From: Yamagishiella unicocca
Taxonomy: Eukaryota; Chlorophyta; Chlorophyceae; Chlamydomonadales; Volvocaceae
DNA length: 64,000 nt
Assembly (NCBI GenBank): GCA_003116995.1
Contig: BDSL01000001.1
Coordinates: 1,426,001-1,490,000 of the forward strand
Direction of reading: 5' to 3'
Numbering within the stretch: position 1 is the first letter of the stretch; each line of letters opens with the position of its first letter. Below are positions 1-12,250 of the stretch, piece after piece. The notes beneath the pieces were generated by a model. The model saw only the letters and a program-made list of their open reading frames with translations, did no database searches and was not told the DNA's origin. A program made the translations under genes and the position numbers.

Positions 1-3000
1 GCATCTCATCGTTCCCCGGGTGCTGCTTCCTTGTCTCTCTATCGTTGCCCCCAGGTTGTGGGCCCAGGCAGCACGCGGCAGCCACCCGCAGCCGCGTGCC
101 TCCAAACACGCGCCGACATCCGCCAAGCTCTCCCCCGCCTCGACCCCCACGCCCCGGGGAGCCCCCGCCAGCTCACCCGCCGCCCTGACCAGCTGCGCCG
201 CCACGGAGGAGGCGCAGCACAGCAGCCGCACCAACATCAGCGCCGCTACTTGCACCGCAGCCCCCAAAGGCCCTTGCCCCGGCACGGGCTGAGCTAACCG
301 AGCGCCAGCTACCCGGCCGCCGCCGCCATTCACCCCCGCCGCGGCGCCGTCTGCTCCCACAGGTGGCCTCGGCGCCTCGGGCCCGTCCGCACTGACCCCC
401 TCCAGGGAGGGCACAGCCTCGGCCTCGGGCTCCCATGCCGCCGCGACGGCCGCCGAGGGGTCCAGCAGTGCGCCCACCGCCGCCAGCAGGCCGGGCTCGC
501 GCACCACCGCCAGCGCGGTTTCGGAGCCGGCGCGCGCTGCGGCGCACAGCACGGCCAGCAGCGGCAGCACGGCTCCGGGGGAGTGACGGGAGGCGAGGAG
601 GTACCTGCGGTGGTGGCGGAGGATATGTGAATGCCGTTAAGACTCCATTGGGTGGCCGTGTGAAGGCTTGGCTGCCGGCCTCAGGCACACTGACCCAGAA
701 GCGCCTGGCACGCGGCGACCCACGGGCTCGTACAAACTACCCCAACTCCTTTCGTACACCGGGTTTTTCTTGCAACCCAACAGACATCATGCAGCATTGC
801 AGCTGCCCAGGCAGCTTGCAACTGAGGGCCCGGCCTACTTAACGCGCTCCCCGGACCTTGCGCTTGCTCTTGCTCCTGCCACTGCCCATCCCCGCGATGC
901 CGCCCGGGGTCGCCACCCCCCCCTTTACCTGGCCCGCTGCAGGAGGCCCATCTGCAGCGCCCCAGCCACCGGGTCCACCAGAGCCACATCCTCGGGCGGG
1001 TCGGGCTCGTCGTCCGCGCCCGGGGCGGAAGGCGAGGGGGTGGACCCGGGGGGCGGCTGCGCTAGCGGCTGCGGCTCCCAGGGTGCGGTGATCCCGTGTC
1101 GTGACAGGTAGCCTCCAGGGGGGGCCGGCCAGCCGGTGGAAGGGCAGGCGTCCGCCATTTCGCCGGCGAGCAGCTCGGATTCGGAGCGCGCTAGCTGGCG
1201 GGGGAAAGAAGGTCAAGCGCGGCATCAAAAGTGACGTTAGCCGGGACAGAGGGCAATACACGTCGCCCTTCCGAGCTAACGCGCCGTGGCGAGCTTCCAA
1301 ATAGGAGACACAAGCCCTCGCTAGTCGCCCCGTCTTCCGATGCCCCAGCCAATCCCGGCAAGTCCCTTCGGGTCGCCGGCCAGAGCCGATCGCTCCACCG
1401 CCCAGCCGCCCAATCATGGTCGGCTGCCATCCCCAGCTCACCACCGCCGCCAGCGCCGCTGCCGCCGCCGCCACCACCGCCGGCCGGTCATCGTCCAGCG
1501 CCAGCCTGAGGTGCGACACCAGCCCCAGCTCGCTCACAAAGAACTGCCACACCTCCTGCCAGGACACACAGCAGGCAGGGGCACTGGGGAGAGGCGGGGG
1601 GAAGGGGGAGGAGAAGGGGCAACAGCCAATCGGCGCCCGGTCAGATATCCAGGAGGTTAGGAGGAGGTTCCAGGGCCAGTTGACATCATGCAAGAGGGGC
1701 AGGGCGGGCATTGCCGTACATATACCCGCCAGCGAGAACCGCTTTCCTCCGTGCACACGCTGTCTCCCTCCCCTCTCGCCGCCCTCCCCCTCGGCTGCGG
1801 GGCATCCACGGGTCTTCCTCGAGCCCTCCCCTCTTCCCAGTCTGCCCCTCCCAGCCGCCACCGCCCTCTCCCGCTGCCGCGCCGCGCACCTGCTCCGCAG
1901 CTGCTCCGAGATGGGCACGAACCGCCGCAACATCTGCCCAGGAGCCCACTCCCGCTCCCTCCCCTTGCCCGCCGCCTCCGCCACCGCCGCCCCACCCGGC
2001 GCATGCAGCGCCATGTCCTCAGGTCGAGGTCGCGACGTCGCTGCCAGGTCGGCGATGGTGGTCAGCCCCGCCACCCGCTGCGGAGCCACCGCCGAGCGGC
2101 ACAGCACCAGCAGCTCGCCGAGCGTGTAGCCAGGGGGCGCGGAGCCCTCGTCGCGCCGCAGCTGGTCTCGGAGCAACACCTGGCCAGGGCATCCGTGCGA
2201 GGTGGGAGCCAGCACGTCGCATGCCATGACCCTCTTAAGGGTTCGGTTACTGTCTACAGCCACTGATCGGGAATTACGGTAGGAGCACACAGTTATGATC
2301 CCTTACCGGCACACAGTCCCCATTCGGGGAGCACAGCACCCCAGCTAGCGCACCCCTTCGCCCCTCACCTCCTCCTCCACAAAGGTCTCGTCCGGACCCT
2401 GCACGCCCACCACCGTCCCGTCCACGTCAAAGCGCAGCCGCGCCACCAGCCGGGGATCGGCGGGCGTCCCACGGGTCGCAGCCTCGGCGCCCTGCGCGGC
2501 GGCCCCTGCTGCGGTGCCCACCCCGGCGCCATGCCTCTCCGCACCCCCCTGCTGCTGCTGCTGCCGCTGCTGGGCCGCCAGGAGGGCACCAATGGGCACC
2601 GACCCCACCGCGTTGCCCGGGGCTGCCAAGGACGCGGACAGGCCATCCGCCGCGCTGGCGCCGCCGCCGCCGGCGCCGCCACCGGTAAGCGCCCTCAGGG
2701 CTCCGTCTATGAGGGCATTGCTGTCCAGCTGCGTCGCGCACGAGGCCTCCACAGGCGCCCCGGAGAAGCCCCCCCCACCCGCAGGCCCCCTGCCAGGAAC
2801 CATACCCAGCTCCGCCAGACGGCCGCTGCCAGCACCCCGGCCCGCTGCCGCCACCGCCGCCGCTGCGGACACACGTGAGCCGCCTGCTGCCTCGCCCCGG
2901 TGTTGCCCCTTCCCCTCCCCGCGCCCCACCCTGCCCTCCAGTTGCTGCTGCTGCTGCTGCTGCAAGCGCTGCGCCCCTCTCTGCCGAAGGAACTCCATGG

Positions 3001-5367
3001 CCTCGGGGCTCATGCGGGAGGACAGCTCGTCCAGCGCTGCCGCCACCTCCTCCGGCCGCATGGACGACACCGCGTCGACGTTATGAGCTCCGATGGACCC
3101 GAGCTCGTCGGCCTCACCGCCACCGCCGCCACCGCCGCGGCCGCCGCCAGCAGCAGCAGCAATACCACGGTGGAGGTCGCCAGGAGCCGCCGGCACCGAC
3201 CCCGTGGGTCCCGTGGGCAGGATCGACCAGTTGCTGAGTGAGCCGGCGGTGACGGCGCCAGATGCGGCGGCGCGGCGGGGGCCGAGCAGGGAGGAGGATG
3301 AGGAGGCAGCGGCGCTGGCTGCTCCATCGCCGGCCTGCTGCTTGACCTTGCGGCTCAAGGCGAACTGGCACATGGTGTCCGCGAGGTTGCACGTGACGTG
3401 GGGGGGAGGGGGGGCAAATGGGTTTCAGAGCGGTACGGGCCATTGCTCGTGACAGCGGCCTCCGTCGAACATTACAACGGGCCGCCTGCTCGCAAATTGA
3501 GGAAGGCAGTGACCATGTGACAGCGTGGGGGCGGCTTGGCGGGAGGGCGGGAGGGCGAGCGTGTGGACAGGCGGGGTACGGCCCTGGGAGTCAGGGTACA
3601 TGGCGCTGCACTGCGGGGCGCTGCCGCCACCTGCCTTGGATTGCCGGCGATGGGTCGCCTCCGGGAAGGGCGCTGCCGGCCCCGCCGCCTGTGCCACCTC
3701 CGCTGGCGTGTCCGCGGCGGGCGCCACCACCACCACGTCGCGCGCCACCGCCGCCAGCGCGGCCGCGTCCGGGACCACCGACGGGCGTTCCACGACGTTA
3801 CCCAGGAGCCCCTCGATGGGTGCTGCAGCGCAACGACAACAGGCCAACGGAGCCAGCAGCGACAATCGACATGGCAGCAGGGGCAAAAACGCCGGTAGCG
3901 GTAGCAGCGACGACTAAAAGCAGCGCCCGCGACGGAAACCCCCAAAACGATGGCAGGGAGGCAGCATACGGGAGTCCTGCACCGGGCCACGACAACACAA
4001 CCACCTCGCCCCATTCCCGGACGCGTTATGGGTTTCTGCCCTCCACCTCCGTTACGGGTTTCTGTCCTCCACGATGCCACGCAGGCTCATGCCCCGAGAG
4101 GGTGGCAAGAGACTGGGTTGGCCCCACCCGTGGCCACCCCGTCGCCGCCTCACCCAGGATGCTCGTGGGCTCCTGCTGCTGCGGCTGCTCGTGCCGCCGC
4201 TGAGCCGCCGGCCCGCCCGATCCAGGCCCCCCTCCCGCACCGGCACCGTCGCCTGAGGCTCCAGTGCCGCATCCGCCACCCTCCCTGGCAGCAGCAGCTA
4301 GGGGGCCGGCCGAAGGGGCCGACGGCCGGAGCGGCTGCGGCGCGCTTGCCGCCGCTCCAGGCTCCGACTCCCCCGGTGCCGCGGCTCCCGGTTCCTGACC
4401 TGAGGTCGCAACGGCGGCGTTGCCGCTGCGGCTGCTGGCGTCGTCGGGGCTGGCAGCGGTCGCCGCGGCGGCAGCCGGTCCCCTGCGTGTGATCCTGGTC
4501 ACCTTCGCGGATGGCCTGCTGTGCTGCTTCAGAAACTCTTCCTGCGGCACCGCAGGCGCAGCACACCACCGGCGCCCGGGGGTGAAAGGGGACTGCTCGT
4601 TAAACGGTGGGCTCGCTCGCACGCGGCCTAACACTGGGCACGGCCGCCAGCGGTAGTCGACGGGGGAAGTGCTGCAAGCACCACACCGGGAGCCCTATTT
4701 GCTTTTACCTAAGCCTCGTTGTTTCTTCGGTGCTCTCACACACAACACGGCTACAGCGCTACGTCTACTTCGCGGCTCAGCTCAGCATTTATAAAACACG
4801 GCTACAGCAGCGGCAACAGCGGCTGCTAACCTGCATCTGCAGCAGTTCCTCCTCCGTGTTGGCGTCGAGGTCGTCGCCGCGGATGTTGCCGTCGGGGCCG
4901 CCAACACCCATCTCCCGGTGGACTGCCACACCTGCCGCGACGCGAGCATAGGTGGAGTAGGAGCCGAGTCAAGTACAAATAGAGTCATCAGCAGGAGCTA
5001 CACGTGCGCGCTGCCCGATGTACTCTCACCTGCAGTGGCGCCTTTGTGGTACGTCCGACCCTCATCGCGGAAAGATGAGCTAGAAGCGCTGCCACCGACA
5101 GCGGGGGGCGCGATGGGCGTGGGCACGATGGGGCTGACCCGGCGCGCTACACGGGTGACGCTGGCCGCCGGTCGGAGCGCCTGTGCGATGAAATCCTCCT
5201 GCACGGTTGTGATCCCGTCAGCGCCATGTGCTCGATGAGCAGCTACGCGCAAATACCAAGATCACTGCCACAAGGCCGTCTCGTCAGCTTGCCTGTTGGG
5301 CCAGCAGGTCGTCCTCCGAGACCGCTGCCAACTCCGCCGTCCGCGGATTGCCTTCGTAATCATCCAT
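1..5367 (-). CDS. RPAP1: RPAP1/MINIYO-like RNA polymerase II-associated protein 1 (5' part; runs off left edge)
   Basis: RPAP1 (MINIYO in plants) helps assemble and import RNA polymerase II. Exons inferred on the minus strand: 5367-5293, 5198-5030, 4931-4831, 4541-4154, 3822-3635, 3364-2369, 2179-1890, 1583-1442, 1194-929, and 604 to about the window edge; phases agree at every join. The RPAP1_N region is visible as GNVVERPSVV (about residue 250) and RPEEVAAALDELSSRM (about 410), followed by a polyQ run. RPAP1_C begins near residue 620 with RLRFDVDGTVVG, then LLRDQLRRDEG and GYTLGELLVLCRSAVAPQRV. Later exons keep the family's helical repeats (LGLVSHLRLALDDDRPAV; LQRARYLLASRHSPGAVLPL). The ATG at 5367 opens a motif (SEDDLLAQQ/EDFIAQALRPAASVTR) that recurs in exons 3-4. 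Introns 1 and 5 need GC donors. Family assignment is strong; exon 8 start and exon 10 end are uncertain. Confidence 0.87.
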
Positions 5368-5716
5368 TCAATTGATTGGATTTAGCAGCTAAGATATAAT
5401 TAATGTTACCGGTATGCTGCTGACTCCACCAGTTCTGGAAACTTTCCTCATGCATGCAGAAGGTACGATGCTATCATATCAGGTTATCGCTGTAAATGTA
5501 AATGAAAATGGCGGCTTGATCAGCCGAACCACTTGAGCTGACCGGATGCATGGGCGGGCTGGTAACGCTCGTCCCATTCTCCTCGGCTCAACGTCCGCGC
5601 GCATATAGCAATGCACTGAACTGATCTTGAGTTACTCTGCAGCATTTATTTCCCCTAGAAAGCAGTAGTGGTTGAACTCGTCGCTGATCAAGCGACCCTC
5701 CAACAGCTTAGGGATT
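5368..5716. promoter_or_regulatory. Shared 5' region of RPAP1-like (minus) and PGP1 (plus)
   Basis: The 349 bp between the two start codons must hold both 5' UTRs and promoters because the genes diverge. It is AT-richer than the flanking exons near 5371-5410. I see no convincing TATA box. The bidirectional role is inferred from gene orientation only. Confidence 0.5.
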
Positions 5717-8700
5717 ATGCGTGCTCTGCAGCAGTCTCTGCCGAGCGCACGGGGCTGTGCTCGTCCTGTGCGGCCTGCGCGCAGAATGGTGGCCTGCCAG
5801 GCTGCCGCTCGGCCCAGTAAGTTTAGAATCGTCAGTTCGTTCGCGGTCGCACTGGCCGCAACTGCTGACTGCCGACCCCGCCTTGCAGTCCCGCATGCAA
5901 CAAACGAGCAAAAGCTTGGACTTTTGAAGAAGGTGGAGTGCTTCATCTTCGACTGCGATGGTAAGCTGCACGTCCGGGCGCAATATCGCGTTCGCTCTCG
6001 CCTGACGCGCTTGCGCGCTGTACCGCTTGTCGCTCAGGCGTTATCTGGCTGGGCGACAAGGTGATTGAGGGTGTACCGGAGACCCTGGACATGCTGCGCA
6101 GCATGGTAAGCCGGTTCGTTCGGTGTAGTACGGCAGGTGATGAGCCTCATAGCGATCCTGGGCGTTATGCCGGGCACTAGGGATGCGAGCGAACATTTTT
6201 TGCGCACACAGAGAGAGAGGGGAATATGGGGCCCTGGCACCTAGGAGGCTATGGCCCGGGGTCTAAAACTAAAGGGCGGGTGACAGCTCAGCGCTCATTG
6301 ATAACGGTGCAGCGCAGGCGGATTGAGGGACTTGCTTGACCCCCGTGGAATAGAAGTATGGAATAAAAGCAAGCCGCCAACGGTGGCGATGCACCCACTC
6401 GGCCGTCGTTCCCTCATTGAGCTGTTGCCGTGCCTCGCACGTTGTGCCCACAAGCATGTCGCTAACGGACGCTCCCAACTCCTGCAGGGCAAGAAGGTGT
6501 TCTTCGTTACCAACAACTCCACCAAGTCCCGTGCCGGTTACATGTCCAAGTTCTTGTCGCTGGGCCTGGACGTGAAGGCGGTGAGTGAATGCGGGATCCG
6601 CAGGAGGGAACCTAGCATGGTGTACTGTGGCCAGGTTCGGTGGTGACGCACTGCGGTGAAGGCAGGGGAGAGGACGCTTCACACACCATCCAAAGGAGAA
6701 ACGGAGCGCTGGGCACGGTGTCTTTTCCTAGCAAACAGACGCCGAGACGGCTTGTCTATAAGTCGTCCAATAGGCCCGGGAAAATCGCCATCGGAGCCCT
6801 TGGACGCCGGTTAAACTCCGACCGCGGCACGGGACAAGCTTTGTCCCTAGCTTATCAGCAGCCCACCGTGCCGCATCTCTACAGCGCTAAGCGCCGAAGC
6901 TGCACCTACGAATTCACAAGCGCCAGCAGACTTGCCACCAGTCCCCCTGCCACCAGCCAGAGCTGGAGATGTCGCCTTGTTGCACTGCCGGTAGTATGTC
7001 GCCGCCCGTGGTGGTGCGAGCTTCGTAAAACATATCTAGGGGCATATCAGCCGCACTGACAGATCGCCGTTACCTAGAAAGTAGGATCCGTACGGGGGGC
7101 CAGTAACGTCCTGCCAGCAGGTCAGCCCAGTCCTCCAGTCTACCGGTGGCATGGGAGGATGCTCAGCGTCATGGGTGCCCTGCAGCGAGGAGCCGGAGCG
7201 AGGGGCAATGCAACACTCTAGGAGAGGACTGTGTCTGCCACTGTGAGTGCCAGCTCACCGAAGCCAAGTCGTTTGCGTGGCTTCTCCCCCGCACGGCTAG
7301 AAACCGGGTATTTTTGCACCCCCCGGCTAGTTCCTACCCTCCCATTTCCATGTCGTGTAACCTGGTCTTCTCGCCACCCCTTTTTGTGGTGTGCAGGAGG
7401 AGATATACTCTTCGTCGTACGCTGCTGCCGCCTACCTGGAGTCCATCAACTTCACCAAAAAGGTGCGTTGGAAGCGCGGCAGTCAGGGGGAGGCAGCGGA
7501 GGCAGGCCGCGGTGATGATGCCCTGCAGTGGGCTCCACACGGAGGGGGTCGAGTGCGGTGATATGGCCCGGCACGAAGCGCCGCTTGCGTCTCCGGGAGC
7601 GCTCCCCCGCTCCTTAGCCAGCCTCCAAATCCTGTCCGTCGCATCTGCACCATGCATGCCCACTATGCCTGCTCTCTGACCCCCGGCACCCATCGGCCGG
7701 CCGTACCAACCCCCTTCTCCCCAGGTGTATGTGATCGGCGAGACCGGTATCCTGGAGGAGCTGGACCTCAAGGGCATCCGCCACCTGGGCGGCCCCGAGG
7801 ACGCCGACAAGCGGGTCACCCTGAAGAGCGGGGAGTTCATGAAGCACGACCACGACGTGAGCCGCGGGAGCTGGGGGGGAGATGCGGGGCCAGGAGTCAG
7901 GCACCGCGGAACTTTGGGTGTGAAGGGACCGTCGGATGGTGACGAAGACGAGGCGCCAAGGGACAGAACCTGGGCTTGATTGCTGGGCTGTGGCATATCC
8001 GAGACGTTGAACGCATAGCAAGGGATTCGACTACTGCTTCCTGCATTTCGTGGTAGAGCGTCTTGAACGCCGCGCGGTTTGAAGCTGAGGACGAGAACGA
8101 CGGGATGTCAAGGGCCTCGCGGGTAGAGTGTGAGTTGTAGGGACTCCTGCTGGAGCCGTTGTAAGGGGCCATGCTACGTGCGAGCTGGGTACGCGAGTAG
8201 TGGCGGCCGCAAGCGCATGGGCACAGTTCCTGACGTGCGTGCTGCCCGGCGTGTCTTCTTCGCAGGTGGGCGCTGTCGTGGTGGGTTTTGACCGTTACGT
8301 CAACTACTTCAAGATCCAGTACGCTACCCTGTGCATCCGGGAGAACCCCGGATGCCTCTTCATCGCGACCAACCGCGACGCCGTGACCCACCTCACAGAC
8401 GCGCAGGAGTGGGCAGGTAGGCGCCGCAACGCCCTCTGGGTTAACTTGCCGCTAAGCCTCGAAGCTCCACAGGAAACCATTAAACTGGACGACGGTCGCT
8501 GTGTGTTGGCCGGAGAACGGTCGCCGTGCGTTGACCGGGCGGCGGTTGCTGTATGTTGTTGCAACTAAGCGCGGTCTTAATAGGCGCCAAGCTAGCAGCT
8601 GCTGGCGCTGCCTGCTTAGCGCTCCTTGCCGTTAGGTGCCCCAGGGGCGGGGGTCCCCACCTAACATGCCACGCTACGGGATGTACCCACCACCTCGCGA

Positions 8701-9489
8701 CCGCTCCAAGCCACGTGTTCTATTTTGATCACTGCACGTCACATCGTCCTTTCAACGCCAAATGGACCCTACTCGCTTTCCTTCCCGGTGCGCCGCTTCC
8801 CAGGCAACGGCTCCATGGTTGGCGCTATCGTGGGTTCCACCAAGCGCGAGCCCATCGTGGTAGGCAAGCCGTCAGACTTCATGCTTAAGAACATCTCAGC
8901 GAGCCTGGGCTTGCGGCCCGACCAGATCTGCATGGTGGGTGACCGCCTGGACACGGACATCATGTTCGGAAAGAACGGCGGCCTGACCACGTCGTTGGTC
9001 CTGTCGGGTGAGTGGTGCGGGCGCGGTGGGTCGCGTGGGTCGTGAAGGGAGCTGTCACGCCTTGCCACAGGATGTGTCCGGGACGGCGCTCAGGCACTGG
9101 CCAAAGGCGTTGGTTTTCCAGGGCGGTTCAGGCACCGATGGAAATATATGTCCCCGGTCCCTGCTGTTTGGGCTGGGTTAAGACGAGCGAGCGTGTAGCT
9201 GTGCAGATTATCCATGATGATGCTTTGGTGGTGCGTGCCTTGCCCTATGGGTTGGGAGCAGCTGATTCGTCGGCCAACCGATAGTTCATTCACCGTTGTG
9301 TCAATTGGCGCAAGATGCCGATATCGTTGCTGCTGCTCCTTTCTGACCCCACGCCCGGTATCGAATGCCGCAGGTGTCACGTCCGAGGAGGTGCTCAACG
9401 CGCCCGATAACAAGGTCATCCCGGACTACGTCCTGACTAAGCTCCCCGACCTGCTGTCCGTCAAGGAGATGGCCATGGTGGCAGCCTAG
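5717..9489 (+). CDS. PGP1: Phosphoglycolate phosphatase, chloroplast, HAD superfamily
   Basis: Dephosphorylates 2-phosphoglycolate made by Rubisco oxygenation, the first step of photorespiration, in the plastid stroma. Nine exons: 5717-5816, 5889-5960, 6038-6105, 6488-6580, 7397-7462, 7725-7856, 8266-8416, 8804-9007, 9374-9489; total 1002 nt, 333 aa, the usual family length. The first 35 or so residues are Arg/Ala-rich and look like a transit peptide. HAD motif I is FIFDCDGVIWLG (Asp55 and Asp57, split by intron 2). Motif II is FFVTNNST (about 85-92). The lysine motif is VGKPS (about 247-251) and motif IV GDRLDTDI (273-280). An in-frame ATG 45 nt upstream (5672) could extend the N-terminus, but the chosen start gives a cleaner transit sequence. 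The family match is very close to the Chlamydomonas enzyme. A TGTAA motif lies 155 nt after the stop. Confidence 0.96.
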
Positions 9490-9643
9490 TGGAGTGGACT
9501 GGTCGGCAGCAAACACACATCTGTGATTAATAACGAGCCCAGCTGACAGTATTGCGTGCCTACGGGTGTCCGTCTTATCATGGTGCTGGGGCCCGTACAT
9601 TGGAGAGCTACAAGTTATATCTCCGCGTGGACGACGCTGTATG

Positions 9644-9648
9644 TGTAA
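9644..9648 (+). promoter_or_regulatory. TGTAA polyadenylation motif, PGP1
   Basis: TGTAA is the usual poly(A) signal of chlamydomonadalean algae. This copy is the first one after the PGP1 stop at 9489 and implies a short 3' UTR. Assigned by motif and distance only. Confidence 0.55.
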
Positions 9649-10246
9649 TGAGGGCGGATGTGCGTGCAGTCATATTCCCGGATGCGAGTTAGGGCGGTAG
9701 AGAGGAGCAGCGCGAGAGTGTAGCACCGTTCGACGTTGGTTCGTAACGGTTTTTGTGTCTTGTACTAAGACTTCCTGGGGGTATACTGCCGGGCCGGAGT
9801 GCGCGCGTGCGTTTTCCAAGGAGCATCGCGCTGTGTTGAGCCTTGCACAATGAGATACTTCACACTGGTGGAGGTGGCGATTGGTGGTATATGTACACTT
9901 ACACTTCACGTCGGGAGAACGTGTTCGTGGTCGTATATGGGCAGCGTGGCCACCAAGTAAGCCGAACACTTAAAACCACTCGAACGCCTAGCGTCCCACA
10001 GCGCGGAGCGCTTGCGCCTGGCGCGGGGTATGGTATTGACACGACCCCATGTCCACCAGGTCCCAGGTGCATAGTGTAATTACCCGGTCAGCTCGGCCCT
10101 TCCAGTTGGCCTCTCCGCAAGAGGCCACAGTTCCTCTCGCTATCCATGTCGAGTACTACACATACTGAGTAGCGCGGAGGCATCATCTGGTCCCCAGGAC
10201 GAAAGGTCCATGGCGCCCGCTGCGTTCCGCCGCACGTTGAACCACA

Positions 10247-10600
10247 TTAGGCCGAAGTTGATGGCGGAAGCCGGTTCTCTGAAAGCCATGGATCATGTCC
10301 GACTTCTTTCATGACTGCCTTCATCTCCATTTCGCCGGCTTTCTGCTCGATCAAGCGCGAGACATCCTCCACCGACAGCTCTTTAGTGTGAACCCGCCGC
10401 TCCTCATTGTCCTTAAATGTAAGATCAACGTAGGCACGCCCAGCTAAGCCTCCCTCGTCCACCTTGAACGCCACTATGCACGCGGGATTGGACTTCTTGG
10501 CTTGGTTGCTACTGACGCGCTGAAGCAGTTCCCGAGCAGAAGAGGCTTTGGGGTCACCAGGTGTAAACTGCACGAAGACGCGCTTCAAATGTTTCAACAT
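10247..10600 (-). CDS. MRPL53: Mitochondrial large ribosomal subunit protein mL53
   Basis: A 117-aa uninterrupted reading frame starting MLKHLKRVFVQFTPGDP. It matches the plant/animal mL53 (MRPL53) pattern: an N-terminal beta strand with a VQF core, then SSARELLQRVSSNQAKKSNP with the conserved SNPAC turn, then a beta sheet (YVDLTF) and a C-terminal helix (SVEDVSRLIEQKA). mL53 sits in the mitoribosome large subunit near the stalk base. Size fits the family (about 110-120 aa). It converges with PGP1; on the minus strand a TGTAA occurs at 9899-9903. An intronless gene is unusual among its neighbours, but the frame is complete, so I see no sign of a retrocopy or decay. Confidence 0.8.
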   Translation of the reverse strand: MLKHLKRVFVQFTPGDPKASSARELLQRVSSNQAKKSNPACIVAFKVDEGGLAGRAYVDLTFKDNEERRVHTKELSVEDVSRLIEQKAGEMEMKAVMKEVGHDPWLSENRLPPSTSA

Positions 10601-11046
10601 GCTGCCATTTCACGCTAAATGGCGAAGGAGAAGGACGTCGGACTTGTACTGTATCTTGGTTGGAACGTTTTCATACCTAATTCCGCATATATGAGGGACA
10701 GACTACAAACAGTCGGCGTCACATAATTCGGTTAGGTAGAGGCCGACGTACCGATACGTCAACGGTCAGATGTAGAGGAACAAGAAGAGGGCAGTAACCT
10801 GTTCTTCGTTCTCCAAGCCCTGTGGTTCCCATTGGCCCGCTCGCTCCTTCAATCCGCTCTCGAAGTCCGCAAGACCTACACTGGCTGACAATGAACTGGG
10901 TATTAGGCCACTGGGGCCCAGATGTGACGAATACCCTAATGCGGGCCCTGATCTGTGTCTCTCAATTATTGTTTACGGTATGGGCGGTATGGGCGGCGGG
11001 CTGCGGCGGGGTGGGCGGGGCGAACGGGGTCTGGGTTGCTTCCAAT

Positions 11047-11075
11047 GCTTCCACCACGCGTCGCGTGGTGGAAGC
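11047..11075. repeat. Perfect 14-bp inverted repeat with 1-nt spacer
   Basis: The left arm GCTTCCACCACGCG (11047-11060) and right arm CGCGTGGTGGAAGC (11062-11075) are exact reverse complements around a single T. It would form a very tight hairpin or cruciform. Function unknown; it is not next to an identified stop codon. Confidence 0.85.
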
Positions 11076-11913
11076 AATGAATATCTTGAGAGTGATGCAT
11101 TTCCTAAACACGATGGTTTGATTGCTGCTTCCTTATTCCGCTGTTGGCACCTGGCACTTTTATTGGCCAGATTGCAAGACGAGCAACCCCGCCTGATAGC
11201 GACACGCTGGCCTGCTCGCTTGAGTATCGACCTGCCCAACGAAAAACAGACATCCCTGACTGATCCTGAATGCTGATGATGGATGGAGTCGGCTGTGCCC
11301 TGCTGTGCAGCCTTACCGCAAGCCAGGTATCGCACCATAGGGGCCATTGGCTGTGATATGGCTGCGACCGACCGCGATGTTGCCGTAATGGACGTTCCAC
11401 CGGCATTGGACCCGAAACCATAGCGCATAAATGATTTGGACGAAGAAACGCCAAGTACGACGGAAACATACCACCAACAGTACATCGGCTCTAATATTTG
11501 CGTTTTCCGTTGGTTCGTTGGGCAGGGTCGGGCATAGAGGCACTGAGAGGCACGTATGGTGCGCGACACCGAAGCTGGCACCTGCTGACCCGGCACAGGA
11601 AGCTCTTCGAGAGATAACCGCCCCATTGCCACCCGTTGGCCTGGTTGGCCGAACACCGCGAGCCTTGTTGCTTATTGTTGCCTATGATTCTATGATACGA
11701 GCATCTGAGGTCCTCCTCCAGCATTACATATTATCATTATTACGGACGCGCAGAATGCTCTGATGGAGTTATACAGTTGGTAGTAACTGTTATCGTGCGT
11801 GGGCTCCTGACCCGAAGGTAGAGCCATCGGGTCTGGTACAGTTGGTGTTGGTTGGAGTCGTCGGGTTCTGTCCGCCCCGCGTCCATTACGTAAAACATGT
11901 GATCCGTCCATAT

Positions 11914-12250
11914 TTACTTGCGCACGGTCCGCGACGCGATCTCGCTCAGCTCCAGGCGCTGCGCCTCGCTCATGAGGTGCGCCTCCTCGAGCATGTTGAT
12001 CACGCCCTTGATCTTGGCGTCGTGCATCTCGATCTCGCTCCCGATGGTGAGGAGGGCCGACTGGATGTTCGTCACCATCATGCGGTCGTGCTGATGACCT
12101 TGCCGCTGGTCGCGTCCCTGACCCTGGCGATGATGTTGCTCGCCCTGGCGGCGAACTTGACCTCCGTCGACTGGCCCTGGCCACCCTGGCCTGGCCTCGT
12201 GAACGCACCGGGACCCGCGCTGCCGACCGGGATCGCGCGTGACCCAAGCC
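11914..12250 (-). pseudogene. Orphan coding fragment with a frame break
   Basis: On the minus strand a frame rich in G/C-ending codons reads ...STEVKFAARASNIIARVRD ATSGKVISTTA and stops at a TGA (about 12080). The stop overlaps an ATG in the adjacent frame, which continues as MMVTNIQSALLTIGSEIEMH and then a helical stretch ending SEIASRTVRK at a TAA (11914-11916). Both halves look like one amphipathic, helix-rich protein tail interrupted by a one-base slip. No upstream ATG or splice-consistent exon was found. I do not recognise the family. It could be a decayed gene copy, a piece of inserted foreign DNA, or two overlapping small ORFs. Confidence 0.4.

Noticed and set aside
5672..5716. Upstream in-frame ATG extending PGP1 by 15 residues
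   Set aside because: The added residues (SSLIKRPSNSLG) do not improve the transit peptide; the second ATG was preferred, though the first cannot be excluded.
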